64,000 nucleotides of DNA. Origin: Microbispora corallina (GTDB lineage Bacteria > Actinomycetota > Actinomycetes > Streptosporangiales > Streptosporangiaceae). Below, piece after piece: positions 1 to 8,388 of the stretch. Position numbers and translations under genes: made by a program. The stretch spans positions 62,001 to 126,000 of the forward strand of contig NZ_BOOC01000033.1 in assembly GCF_016863035.1 (NCBI RefSeq), given 5' to 3'. The notes under the pieces were generated by a model that ran no database searches, was not told the origin of the DNA, and was given only the letters and a program-made list of their open reading frames with translations. Numbering within the stretch: position 1 is the first letter of the stretch; each line of letters starts with the position of its first letter.

Positions 1-1425
1 GTGAGCGGCCACGACCCGGGCGACCCGGGCGACACGGGCGGCATGAGCGGTATGAGCGGTATGAGCGGTATGAGCGCCATGGGTGACATGAGCGCGATGG
101 GCCATGCCCGTCACCAGGACCGGATGCGGTCGGTCACCGAGCTGCGCGGGCCGGACACCCCGGACCAGGGGGGCGCCGTGCGCCGGTTCACCCTCACCGC
201 CCGCACCGCGACCGTGACGCTGTCGTCGGGACGGCGCGTCTCCGCCTGGACGTTCGACGGCCGCGTCCCCGGCCCGCCGATCACGGCCGTCCAAGGCGAC
301 CTGGTCGAGGTGCGGCTGCGCAACGCCGACATCTCCGCCGGCGTGACCCTGCACTGGCACGGCTACGACGTGCCGTCCGGCGAGGACGGCGTCCCCGGCC
401 TGACCCAGGAGGCCGTCATGCCGGGGCAGGAGTTCGTGTACCGGTTCCGCGCGGAGCAGGCCGGCACGTTCTGGTACCACACCCACGAGGTGTCCGACCT
501 GGGCGTCCGCATGGGCCTGTACGGCACGCTCGTGGTCACTCCGCGCGCGGCGGCCCCCGCGGGGCTCGACCTCACGCTGCCCGTGCACACGTTCGCGGGC
601 GCGACCGTCGCCGGCGACCACGACCGGCCGATCGAGCAGACAGTGGCCGCCGGCACCGCCGTACGGCTGCGCCTGATCGACACCGACAACGACCCGCACC
701 GGTTCACGCTCGCGGGCACGCCGTACCGGCTGGTGGCGGTGGACGGCGCGGACCTGCACGAGCCGGGCGTCCTCACCCGGTCCGCCCTCCGGCTGGCCGC
801 GGGCGGACGGTACGACCTCGCCTTCACCATGCCGGCCGGCGGGTCCGTGGTGCTCCGGGTCGACGACCGCACGGTCGCCCTCACCCTCTCCAGCGGGGCC
901 GCGGCCACCGGCCAGAGCCCCGGCGCGGACGGGGCGTCCTGGCCCGAGCTCGACCTGACCCGGTACGGCACGCCGGCCCCCACCCCCTTCACGGCGCGGA
1001 CCCCGGCCGACCGGCGGTTCACGCTCGTGCTCGACAGGGGGCTGTCCCTCGCGGGCGGCAGGCCGCTGTACGCGTACACGGTCAACGGGGACGCCTTCCC
1101 CGACATCCCGCCGCAGACGGTGGCGGAGGGCGACCTGGTGAGGTTCACGGTGGTCAACCGCGGCAGCGACACCCATCCGTGGCACCTGCACGGCCACCGG
1201 GTGCTCGTGCTCTCCAGGAACGGGCGCGCCCCCACCGGCAGCCCGCTCTGGCTCGACACGTTCGACGTGCGGCCGGGCGAGGTGTGGGAGGTGGCCTTCC
1301 GGGCCGACAACCCCGGCCTGTGGATGAACCACTGTCACAACCTGGGGCACGCGGACCAGGGCATGGTCCTCCACCTGGCGTACGAGGGGGTCGGCACGCC
1401 CTTCCACGGCGCGCACGGCGGATGA
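1..1425 (+). CDS. Multicopper oxidase (5' end at or beyond the window edge)
   Basis: Copper-dependent oxidase, probably extracytoplasmic, acting on metals or small organics. All copper-ligand motifs of the family are visible: HWHG near residue 118, YHTH near 159, HPWHLHGH near 392, and HCHNLGH ending in the axial Met near 444-455. The first GTG of the window opens this frame, so the true start, signal peptide or membrane segment may lie upstream. Residues 15-33 form a Met-rich tail (repeated MSGM/MSAM) followed by His residues, typical of copper-binding extensions. The fold looks like the three-domain laccase/nitrite-reductase-like class. The exact substrate cannot be read from sequence. The call is secure and the start is not. 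Confidence 0.9.
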   Translation: MSGHDPGDPGDTGGMSGMSGMSGMSAMGDMSAMGHARHQDRMRSVTELRGPDTPDQGGAVRRFTLTARTATVTLSSGRRVSAWTFDGRVPGPPITAVQGDLVEVRLRNADISAGVTLHWHGYDVPSGEDGVPGLTQEAVMPGQEFVYRFRAEQAGTFWYHTHEVSDLGVRMGLYGTLVVTPRAAAPAGLDLTLPVHTFAGATVAGDHDRPIEQTVAAGTAVRLRLIDTDNDPHRFTLAGTPYRLVAVDGADLHEPGVLTRSALRLAAGGRYDLAFTMPAGGSVVLRVDDRTVALTLSSGAAATGQSPGADGASWPELDLTRYGTPAPTPFTARTPADRRFTLVLDRGLSLAGGRPLYAYTVNGDAFPDIPPQTVAEGDLVRFTVVNRGSDTHPWHLHGHRVLVLSRNGRAPTGSPLWLDTFDVRPGEVWEVAFRADNPGLWMNHCHNLGHADQGMVLHLAYEGVGTPFHGAHGG

Positions 1426-1626
1426 CGCGGCGGGCGCGGAGCCCGGGAAGCGCAGGCTCGGCAGAGAGATTTCCGAATACGACACGCCATTTCGGTCCGG
1501 CGCCACGTAAAGAATCGCGCTGTCCGCTGGACCGGGTGTAAACGAAGGGTAATCAGAGCAAAACTTAGGGTGAGCATCACAGGCCGGGTCCCGCCAAGCA
1601 AGCGATCAGGACCGGAAGGAGACATC

Positions 1627-2220
1627 GTGACACTCGCCCACCGGATCGTCCCCGCGATGGCGGCCTGCGCCGCCGCGGGATCGCTCGTCGTCGCCGTCCC
1701 ACCCGCGGCGCAGGGCGCGAGCCGGGCCCGCCCGGAGCCGGACGTCGAGGCGCAGACGCTCTCGTGCACCTACCGCGTGCACGGCGTCCGCCCCTCCAGC
1801 TACCTCCACGTACGGCACGGCCCGGGGCTGCGGTACCACCCCGTCGGCACCCTCCGGGTGTCCGACGGCCGCTTCGCCGGCGCGTGCTCGGCCTCCGGCG
1901 GCTGGGTGCCGGTCCGGGCGTCGGGCGGCACGGACGGCTGGGCCGCGGCCCGCTACCTGCACAGGCTGGCGCTCGCCCAGCCGAGCGTGTTCATCCGGCC
2001 GAGCCTGTCGTGCGCCTACCGGGTCGCCGAGGTGGGCGCGGGGAGCTTCCTCAACGTCCGCAGGGGGCCGGGGCTGCCCTATCACCCCATCGGCACGCTG
2101 CGGGCGTCGGACGGCCGGGTGGCCGGCGGTTGCGACCCGTTCAACGGCTGGGTGGCGGTCGACTCGTCCGGCGGCAGGCCCGGCTGGGCCTCCGCCCACT
2201 ATCTGCGCAAGCTCTCCTGA
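1627..2220 (+). CDS. Secreted protein with two bacterial SH3-like repeats
   Basis: Predicted exported protein of 197 residues. GTG at 1627 is preferred over an in-frame GTG at 1570 because GGAAGGAG lies five bases before it. The first ~30 residues form a signal peptide (MTLAHRIV, then a hydrophobic Ala/Val core ending near AQGA). Two homologous units of about 68 residues follow, each with a Cys pair, a conserved (L/V)(H/N)VR-GPGL-YHP(V/I)GTLR core and a final GW-A-YL. This is the pattern of SH3b domains that bind cell wall. There is no catalytic domain, so it is probably a wall-associated binding protein. The ligand is unknown. Confidence 0.8.
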   Translation: MTLAHRIVPAMAACAAAGSLVVAVPPAAQGASRARPEPDVEAQTLSCTYRVHGVRPSSYLHVRHGPGLRYHPVGTLRVSDGRFAGACSASGGWVPVRASGGTDGWAAARYLHRLALAQPSVFIRPSLSCAYRVAEVGAGSFLNVRRGPGLPYHPIGTLRASDGRVAGGCDPFNGWVAVDSSGGRPGWASAHYLRKLS

Positions 2221-2275
2221 GCCACCGGCGGCCCTCGCCGTTACCCCCTGGTGGCGAGTGCGGCCATCCTCCCCC

Positions 2276-2315
2276 GATCCCCGCCTCCGGCGTCCTCCCG
2301 CCGGGGGCGGGGATC
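2276..2315. terminator. Strong hairpin between convergent genes
   Basis: Two 17-base arms (2276-2292 and 2299-2315) are complementary except for one position, around a six-base loop. The hairpin lies between the SH3-repeat gene and the convergent GNAT gene. There is no T-tract, as is usual for actinobacterial terminators. It can serve both strands. Confidence 0.75.
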
Positions 2316-2335
2316 CCCGGAACCGGCCGCGGGCA

Positions 2336-3148
2336 CTACCCGAGGTCGGGGTGGGGCACGTAGCGGTCGAGCCGCACGAGCCCGGGATCGGTCGCCATGA
2401 ACGTGTCCATGTCCCCGATCCGCCAGCCGTCCTCCAGGAGGAGGGGAAGCAGCGGGTGGACCCCGGGCACCGCGACCCGGACCCGTCCGGCTCCCGGATG
2501 CGCGGCGACGGCCGCGCGCACCGCCTCCACGCAGTCGTGCGGGGTCTCGCCGCCGGCCGGGCCCACCTCCAGGCTGCCGGCCGCCGTGCGGGCGAACGCG
2601 TAGCCGCCCGCCGTGGTGTGCAGCGACACCCCCGGCACTCCGGCGTACCACGCCAGCGGCTCGGACCGGTCCCCTCCGGACACCCGGGCGTCCAGGGACG
2701 ACGCCTCCCCCACGTCCCCGGCCGCCTCCCGCACGCCGTCCCGCGGCCCGTCCGCGGACGGGCCGGTCAGGTAGACCAGCGGGCACACCGGGCGCATGCC
2801 CTGCCGGACGTACAGCGCCAGGGCACGCGGGTCGGACGACGCGAACGTCACCCGCGGCGCGTCCGCCGGCAGCAGGCGGCGCAGGATCTCCCGCCCCACG
2901 CCGGACGACTGGTGGGCGGGCAGCACGAACAGGTCACCCAGATGCGTCAGCCCTCCCCTGCGCAGCGCCCCGCCGAAGCCGGCGATCCGGCCGTCCGCCT
3001 CCCCGACGAGCAGGGTCCCGAAGGCGCGCTCGGCGTCGAGGAAGTCCGCCGTGCCGGTCCAGTCGTCCAGGAGCGCGAACGCCGAGGCCACCTCCCGGAC
3101 GGCCGCCATGTCCCCGTCCCGCGCGACGCGTACGACCGACTCCCCCAC
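2336..3148 (-). CDS. GNAT family N-acetyltransferase
   Basis: Predicted cytosolic acetyl-CoA-dependent acyltransferase of 270 residues. The N-terminal half carries the GNAT core, with the acetyl-CoA loop LPAHQSSGVGREIL near residues 75-90 and the following FASSDPRALALYVRQGM strand/helix. The C-terminal half (about 150-270) looks like a second, degenerate GNAT-like domain ending in a D-G-W-IGDMD segment. Tandem GNAT proteins of this size are common in actinomycetes. The start is GTG with AGGAG five bases upstream. The acceptor substrate cannot be inferred. It stands alone, between a convergent SH3 gene and a divergent glycosyltransferase. Confidence 0.8.
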   Translation of the reverse strand: MGESVVRVARDGDMAAVREVASAFALLDDWTGTADFLDAERAFGTLLVGEADGRIAGFGGALRRGGLTHLGDLFVLPAHQSSGVGREILRRLLPADAPRVTFASSDPRALALYVRQGMRPVCPLVYLTGPSADGPRDGVREAAGDVGEASSLDARVSGGDRSEPLAWYAGVPGVSLHTTAGGYAFARTAAGSLEVGPAGGETPHDCVEAVRAAVAAHPGAGRVRVAVPGVHPLLPLLLEDGWRIGDMDTFMATDPGLVRLDRYVPHPDLG

Positions 3149-3285
3149 CTGGACTCCTCACCTGGCTGTTTCCACACCGTTCGGCCAACACTAGGACCCG
3201 TTAACCGACTCTTGTCCCGCCGGGGGATTCGATGAGCCGCAAGGGGTAGCGGATCGGGGCGTACCAGCGGGACGAGCGGGGGGCC

Positions 3286-5073
3286 ATGGACGTCGTCGGC
3301 GTGAGGGGCGGATCGCCCGCCACGGATCCCAGCAGCACGACCTCGACCGTCCCCGCCACGGATCCCAGCAGCACGACCTCGACCGTCCCCGCCACGGATC
3401 CCACCGGCACGACCTCGCGAACGACCGACCCCGACGCCGCACCCTCCGGCACGCTCGTGCCCCGGACGGCGCCTCACCGGCGGCGGGCGGCGGTCTGGGC
3501 GGCCCGGCGGTGGACGGGCTGGGCGGGCTGGGCGGGCTGGGCGGGCTGGGCGGTGCTCGCCGTACCGGCCCTGGTGGCGCTCGTCGCGGGCGCCTGGGGA
3601 ATCGACCGGGGGTCGATGTGGCAGGACGAGGCGACGACGTTCGCCATCGCCGGGCGCTCGCTGCCCGAGCTGTGGCGGACCCTCGGGCACGTGGACGCGG
3701 TGCACGGCCTCTACTACCTGCTCGTCCACCCCCTTCTGGGGCTCGGCGGGGGCTCGATCCCGGCCGAGGTGCTGATCCGGCTGCCGTCCGTCGCGGGAAC
3801 GGCCGCCGCGGCCTGCGGCGTCGCCGCCCTCGGCAGGCGGCTCGGCTCGCCCGCGACCGGCCTCGCCGCCGGGCTGGTCTACGCGACAACCCCGGTCGTG
3901 AGCTACTACGCCCAGGAGGGCCGGTCGTACGCGCTGGTGACGGCGGCCGTGGTGCTCGCCACGCTCCTGCTGGTCAGGGCCGCGGACCGGCCGGACCGCG
4001 CGGGACGGTGGGCCGCGTACACGGCGGCCGTCGCCCTGGCCTGCCTGCTCAACCTCTTCGCCGCCCTGGTCCTCGCGGCCCACGGCGTGACGCTCGTCGC
4101 GGGCCGGGTGGGCGCGCGGACGCTCGCGCGGTGGGCCTGCTCCTGCGCGGCGGCGCTGCTCGCGGTCCTGCCGGTGGCCCGGGTGAGCTTCGGGCAGCGG
4201 GCCCAGGTCGCCTGGCTGGAGCGACCCGGGTGGCCCGAGGTGGAGGCCCTGGTCACCCGCTTCGCGGGCACCGGCGTCCCGCTCGCGGTGACGGCCCTGC
4301 TGTCCGCGCTCGCCGTCCTCACCGTCTTCACCACCCGGCGTTCGGCAATCGGAGAGGCGGAGACCGCGAAACGGCGGCCGGCCCTGACGCTGCCGCTCGT
4401 CGCGGCGCCTCTCGCTCTGCTGCCGCCCGCCGTGCTGCTGGCGGTCTCCCAGATCCACCCCTTCTACCAGGAGCGGTACGTCCTGTACGCCGTCGCCGGA
4501 CTCGCGCCGCTCACCGGGGCGGGCGTCGTCGCCGTGGCCCGGCTCGCCCGGCCCCTCGCCGCGCGGCTCGGGATCGCGGCCGCACTCCTGGCCCTCCTGG
4601 TCGTTCCTGCGCTGCCCGTGCAGCAGCAGGTCAGGAGGGTGGACAGCCGCACGGACGACCCGGCGGCCGCGGCCCGGATCGTCGCGGCGGGAGCGCGCCC
4701 GGGGGACGCCGTGCTGTTCCTGCCGTCGGTCCGCCGTCTGGTCGCGGAGGCGTACCCGGACGCCTTCCGGCGGACCCGGGACGCCGCGCTGCGGGTGTCC
4801 GGCGCCGCGTCCGGGACGCTGGCCGGCCGTGAGCTGCCGCCGGAGCGGATCGAGGCGTCCCTGGCGGACGCGCCCCGGGTGTGGGTCGTCAGCCGATCGC
4901 ACCCGCGCGACGCCGACCTGGCCTCCGGCCCCGACACGGCCAAGCGGCTGCTGCTCCGCGAGCACTACAACCGGCGGATGTTCGTCCGCGTCCTCGGCTA
5001 CGCCGTCCGGCTCTACGTCCGCAAGGGGACGGGCGTCAGCCCTTCATCGCCCCCGCCGTCAGCCCGCCGATGA
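3286..5073 (+). CDS. GT-C type membrane glycosyltransferase (GT39/ArnT-like)
   Basis: Polytopic membrane protein of 595 residues resembling polyprenol-phosphate-sugar-dependent glycosyl/mannosyltransferases. After the first membrane segment the sequence MWQDEATT supplies the acidic D-E pair expected in the first extracytoplasmic loop of GT-C enzymes. About ten further hydrophobic segments follow, then a soluble C-terminal part. The N-terminal ~65 residues are low-complexity, built from a tandem repeat reading ATDPSSTTSTVP, and then a GWAGWAGWAG stretch enters the membrane. The ATG at 3286 keeps all the repeats; a later start would drop them. The last 38 bases overlap the convergent permease gene. 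The acceptor is unknown. Confidence 0.75.
   Translation: MDVVGVRGGSPATDPSSTTSTVPATDPSSTTSTVPATDPTGTTSRTTDPDAAPSGTLVPRTAPHRRRAAVWAARRWTGWAGWAGWAGWAVLAVPALVALVAGAWGIDRGSMWQDEATTFAIAGRSLPELWRTLGHVDAVHGLYYLLVHPLLGLGGGSIPAEVLIRLPSVAGTAAAACGVAALGRRLGSPATGLAAGLVYATTPVVSYYAQEGRSYALVTAAVVLATLLLVRAADRPDRAGRWAAYTAAVALACLLNLFAALVLAAHGVTLVAGRVGARTLARWACSCAAALLAVLPVARVSFGQRAQVAWLERPGWPEVEALVTRFAGTGVPLAVTALLSALAVLTVFTTRRSAIGEAETAKRRPALTLPLVAAPLALLPPAVLLAVSQIHPFYQERYVLYAVAGLAPLTGAGVVAVARLARPLAARLGIAAALLALLVVPALPVQQQVRRVDSRTDDPAAAARIVAAGARPGDAVLFLPSVRRLVAEAYPDAFRRTRDAALRVSGAASGTLAGRELPPERIEASLADAPRVWVVSRSHPRDADLASGPDTAKRLLLREHYNRRMFVRVLGYAVRLYVRKGTGVSPSSPPPSARR
3319..3413 (+). repeat. 36-bp tandem repeat inside the glycosyltransferase gene
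   Basis: A 36-base unit starting gccacggatcccagcagcac occurs twice perfectly and then again as a partial, slightly diverged copy. The unit is a multiple of three and encodes the 12-residue repeat ATDPSSTTSTVP, so copy-number changes would keep the frame. Confidence 0.85.
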
Positions 5074-5959
5074 GCTGGCGCTCGGCCACGGCGTAGAAGC
5101 CGAGGGCCGGGATCATGGCGATCACGATGTACGCGAGGATGCGCGCGGTGTCCGAGGCGTACTGGCCCTGGAACTGCTGGACGCCCAGGGGGATCGTCCA
5201 CCAGTTGGGGTCGTTGAAGACGACCAGCGGGAGCATGAAGTTGTTCCAGCTGGCGACGATCGCGAGCACCGACACCGTCGCGAGCGCGGGCCTCGCCATC
5301 GGCAGCAGGATCCGCCAGAAGAAGCCGAACGCGGTGCATCCGTCGAGCGTCGCCGCCTCCTCGATCTCCCCGGGGATGGCCCGGAAGAAGCCGCGCAGGA
5401 TGATGATCGTCATCGGCAGCCCGAACGCCGCCTGCGGCAGGATCACGCCGAGGGGGTTGTCGAGCAGCCCGAACATCCGCAGCAGCACGAACAGCGGCAG
5501 GATCGCCACCGCGAACGGGAACATCAGCCCGGCCGCGAACAGCGTGAACAGCAACTCCCGCCCCCGGAAGGAGAAGCGGGCGAAGATGAACGCCGCCATC
5601 GCCGACACGGCCACGACCAGCACGGTCGTCGCGACGGCGATGAACGTGCTGTTCCACAGCTCCCGCCAGAACGAGCCCGAGGACAGGACGCTCGTGAAGT
5701 TCCCCGGCACCCAGGGCGAGGGCAGTCCGAACGGGTTCGTCGACAGCTGCTGGGTGTTCTTGAACCCGCCGATCACGCCGTACAGCAGCGGGACGAGGAC
5801 GAACGCGCCGACCACGACCACGATGGCGTGCAGCGAGATCGATTGCGTCCGGTTGCGCCGGTTGTGGTTGGGGCGCGCGTGGGCGCGCGGCCCGGCCTCG
5901 GGCGGCCGCCGGGCCGGCCCCCGGTCGGCCCCCCGTCGCACCTGGGTCTGCCCGGTCAT
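5036..5959 (-). CDS. Sugar ABC transporter permease, MalG-like
   Basis: Inner-membrane permease of a carbohydrate importer, 307 residues with six predicted membrane segments. The cytoplasmic EAA loop is clear (EEAATLDGCTAFGFFWRILL), which docks the ATPase. The chosen ATG overlaps the stop of the upstream permease as ATGA (5956-5959), indicating translational coupling. It is the last gene of a three-gene operon (binding protein, MalF-like, MalG-like). No ATPase is encoded here, so a shared MsiK-type ATPase encoded elsewhere is likely. The 3' end overlaps the convergent glycosyltransferase gene by 38 bases. Confidence 0.9.
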   Translation of the reverse strand: MTGQTQVRRGADRGPARRPPEAGPRAHARPNHNRRNRTQSISLHAIVVVVGAFVLVPLLYGVIGGFKNTQQLSTNPFGLPSPWVPGNFTSVLSSGSFWRELWNSTFIAVATTVLVVAVSAMAAFIFARFSFRGRELLFTLFAAGLMFPFAVAILPLFVLLRMFGLLDNPLGVILPQAAFGLPMTIIILRGFFRAIPGEIEEAATLDGCTAFGFFWRILLPMARPALATVSVLAIVASWNNFMLPLVVFNDPNWWTIPLGVQQFQGQYASDTARILAYIVIAMIPALGFYAVAERQLIGGLTAGAMKG

Positions 5960-6885
5960 CGCTTGTCTCGCAGCACGGTCGTCGCTCCTTCGAGGTCGCG
6001 GCGCATGACGTATCTCTGGTAAAGGAGGGCGAACACGAGGCTGATGAGGAAGATCACCACGCTGATCGCGCTGGCGTAGCCCACCTGGAAGCGCTTGAAG
6101 CCGAACTGGAACATCGTCACGGCCATGGTCTCCGACGCGTGGGACGGCCCGCCGTCCGTGATGATCCACACCAGGTCGAAGAGCTGGATGGCGCCGATGA
6201 CGGACAGGAACACGCTGATCCGGATCGTGGGCCCGAGCAGCGGCAGCGTGACGTGGCGGAACACCTTCCAGCCGGCCGCGCCGTCGATCTTGGCGGCCTC
6301 GATCAGCTCCTCCGGGATGCCCTGGCGCCCGGCGAGATAGAGGATCATGTGGAAGCCGAAGTACTTCCAGGTCATGACCACGAAGATCGACAGCAGGACG
6401 GTCGACGGTTCGGCGAACCACTCCAGGCCGCCGAGCCCGATGCTCTCCAGGATCTGGTTGGCCAGGCCCTCGTCCGGCGACAGGATCATCGTGAAGAGGA
6501 CGGCCGTGATCGCCTCCGACAGGACGTACGGGGCGAAGAACAGCAGCCGGTAGAACGCCCGGCCGCGCAGCCGCTGGTTGAGCAGCAGGGCCAGGCCGAG
6601 CGACATCGGCAGCTGCACGAGCAGCGACAGCACGATCAGGACCCCGCCGTGCCACAGGTCCCCGAGGAACACCGGGTCAGAGAAGGCCCGGGTGTAGTTG
6701 TCCAGCCCAAGGAAGTCCGTGGGCAGCCCCCGCAGGCCGTTCCACTTGAAGAAGCTGGTGTACATGGCCACCGCGATCGGCGCCACCACCAGCAGCAGGA
6801 ACAGCACCAGAGCCGGGAGCAGGAACAGCAGGACAGTGGTGAACCCCCGGAGCCTGCCACGGCTCCGGGGTCGCGTCATCTCCAC
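5956..6885 (-). CDS. Sugar ABC transporter permease, MalF-like
   Basis: Partner permease of 309 residues, with a short positively charged N-terminus, six membrane helices and the EAA motif EAAKIDGAAGWKVFRHVTLPLL-like. The start is either GTG at 6885 or ATG at 6879 two codons later; both fit. It follows the solute-binding protein by seven bases and overlaps the MalG-like gene by four, so the three genes are one transcription unit. Confidence 0.9.
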   Translation of the reverse strand: MEMTRPRSRGRLRGFTTVLLFLLPALVLFLLLVVAPIAVAMYTSFFKWNGLRGLPTDFLGLDNYTRAFSDPVFLGDLWHGGVLIVLSLLVQLPMSLGLALLLNQRLRGRAFYRLLFFAPYVLSEAITAVLFTMILSPDEGLANQILESIGLGGLEWFAEPSTVLLSIFVVMTWKYFGFHMILYLAGRQGIPEELIEAAKIDGAAGWKVFRHVTLPLLGPTIRISVFLSVIGAIQLFDLVWIITDGGPSHASETMAVTMFQFGFKRFQVGYASAISVVIFLISLVFALLYQRYVMRRDLEGATTVLRDKR

Positions 6886-6892
6886 TCCGCGG

Positions 6893-8182
6893 TTACTCCG
6901 ACTTCGCCGTCTCGGTGATGGCCTGCGCCACCTGCTCCGGCGTCTTGGTCCCCGCGATCAGCTCGGCCACGCTGTCGTTGACCTCCTGGCCGACGGCCGG
7001 GGGGTACGCCTGGTCGAGGTAGAGCTGGAAGCCCGTCGCCGACGCGAGGTTCTTGGCGACCACCGAGAGGTTCGGGTCCGTCACCGCGTCCTCCTCACCC
7101 TTGAGCACGGGGAGCACGCCGCCCGTCTGGACGGCCTTGCGGTGCTCGTTGCTCTCGGTGAGGAACTTCAGGAACTCCAGGGCCTCCGCCGGCGCGTCCG
7201 CGCCGATCGCGAAGCCGCCGCCGCCGCCGAACGCGTCGGTCACCGAGCCCTTGCCGCCGTCGACCGCGGGGAAGGGGAAGAAGCCCAGGTCGTCGCCGAT
7301 GCCCTTGCCCGAGGACTTCTCGACGGAGGGCGCCCACTGGCCCATCAGCTCCATCGCGGCCTTGCCGTTGCCCATGGTCGCCGCCTGGCCGTCCGGCTTG
7401 TCGTAGGCGGCGCCGAGGTAGCCCTTCTGGAACGGCTGGAGGTCGGCCAGCTCCTTGAGCTTCTGCCCCGCCTCCACGAACGGCTGACCGGTGAAGTCCT
7501 TGGTCTCACCCGCCTGCTTGAGGGCGTCGAGGCCGCCGATCCGCATGGCCAGGTAGGCCCAGTAGTAGTGGCCGGGCCACTTGTCCTTGCCCGCCAGGGC
7601 CATCGGGGTGATGCCGGCCGCCTTCAGCTTCTTGACGTCGTCGATGAGCTGGCTCCACGTGCTGGGAGCGTCGGCGATGCCCGCCTTCTTGAACAGCGCC
7701 TTGTTGTACCAGAAGCCGACCATGCCGATGTCTTCCGGGACCGCGTAGGGCTTGCCGTCGACCTGGTAGGCCGCCATCGCGGCGTCGGTGAAGGTCCCGA
7801 GCCAGGAGCCCGCGTCCCCCGACAGGTCCTTCACCAGGCCGGCGTCGACCTGCTGCTTCAGCACGCCGCCGCCCCAGGTCTGGTACACGTCCGGGGCCTT
7901 GCCCGACTGCGTCAACGTCGTGATCTTGGACTTGAACGCCTCGTTCTCCGTCGCGACGTTCTTGATCGTGATGTTCGGGTGCTGAGCCTCGAACTCCTTG
8001 ATCGCATTGACGCCATACGTCTTCATGGGCTCGGTGGTCCAGATGTTCCAGAACTCGACCGTCACCTTGGATCCGGCCGAGCTGCCGCTCCCGCCGGAGT
8101 TGTTGCCCCCTGTACTGCCACAGCCCCCGAGGATCAGTGCCGACGCCGCCACCAGCGCCGCACTTCGCCGACACACCTTCAC
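6893..8182 (-). CDS. Sugar ABC transporter solute-binding lipoprotein
   Basis: Extracellular family 1 solute-binding protein, 429 residues, first gene of the transporter operon. The signal peptide ends in the lipobox LILGGC, so Cys21 would be lipidated and anchor the protein outside the membrane. The mature part has the VEFWNIWTTEP opening and the PDVYQTWGGG segment typical of the MalE-like group that bind oligosaccharides. The start is GTG with a strong AGGAGGG site about seven bases upstream. The upstream promoter and palindromic operator suggest repression by a LacI-type regulator, and the operator form hints at a xylo- or gluco-oligosaccharide. No regulator gene is adjacent. Confidence 0.9.
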   Translation of the reverse strand: MKVCRRSAALVAASALILGGCGSTGGNNSGGSGSSAGSKVTVEFWNIWTTEPMKTYGVNAIKEFEAQHPNITIKNVATENEAFKSKITTLTQSGKAPDVYQTWGGGVLKQQVDAGLVKDLSGDAGSWLGTFTDAAMAAYQVDGKPYAVPEDIGMVGFWYNKALFKKAGIADAPSTWSQLIDDVKKLKAAGITPMALAGKDKWPGHYYWAYLAMRIGGLDALKQAGETKDFTGQPFVEAGQKLKELADLQPFQKGYLGAAYDKPDGQAATMGNGKAAMELMGQWAPSVEKSSGKGIGDDLGFFPFPAVDGGKGSVTDAFGGGGGFAIGADAPAEALEFLKFLTESNEHRKAVQTGGVLPVLKGEEDAVTDPNLSVVAKNLASATGFQLYLDQAYPPAVGQEVNDSVAELIAGTKTPEQVAQAITETAKSE

Positions 8183-8202
8183 GGTCGTTCCCTCCTGGAT
8201 GT

Positions 8203-8232
8203 CGAAACTTTCGGCACATGTCCGATAGTTTC
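8203..8232. promoter_or_regulatory. Palindromic operator upstream of the sugar-binding protein
   Basis: CGAAACTTTCG at 8203-8213 is itself a perfect palindrome around a central C. It also forms an inverted repeat with a second box: arms 8204-8214 and 8222-8232, ten of eleven positions paired, seven-base spacer. Its position just after the predicted transcription start suits repression. The CGAAA-N-TTTCG form resembles operators reported for LacI-family xylan/xyloside regulators of streptomycetes. The regulator's identity is inference. Confidence 0.6.
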
Positions 8233-8245
8233 TGCGATGGCGCTG

Positions 8246-8274
8246 ACGTTACAGTGGGCTTTCCGTCAGATCAA
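8246..8274 (-). promoter_or_regulatory. Promoter of the sugar transporter operon
   Basis: On the minus strand TTGATC (8274-8269) and TAACGT (8251-8246) are separated by 17 bases, a good match to a vegetative -35/-10 pair. Transcription would begin around 8238, immediately before the palindromic operator. Confidence 0.55.
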
Positions 8275-8320
8275 CGGCTGTTGTTGAGCTGTTACGCGTA
8301 GGCACGGAGGGCCGCTGAGG

Positions 8321-8340
8321 CCGGGATCCGGACGTCCCGG
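8321..8340. terminator. Short hairpin upstream of the transporter promoter
   Basis: CCGGGA and TCCCGG form a six-base stem around eight bases, downstream of the stop codon of the minus-strand response regulator gene. It is a weak candidate for the end of that transcript. Confidence 0.35.
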
Positions 8341-8388
8341 AAAGCCGCGCGGCGGCGTGGAGAAGACGTGCGCCGGCCCCCTGGGGGG

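Noticed and set aside
1426..1626. Possible cyclic-di-AMP (ydaO) riboswitch before the SH3 gene
   Set aside because: Such switches often precede wall-hydrolase genes, but I could not find the conserved core elements or a supporting fold here.
3319..3413. 36-bp repeats as a possible CRISPR array
   Set aside because: Units are directly adjacent without spacers and are translated in frame as a protein repeat.
2947..4965. 672-codon minus-strand frame opposite the glycosyltransferase
   Set aside because: Low-complexity Arg/Gly/Asp/Pro sequence; its end only reuses GNAT gene codons in another frame.
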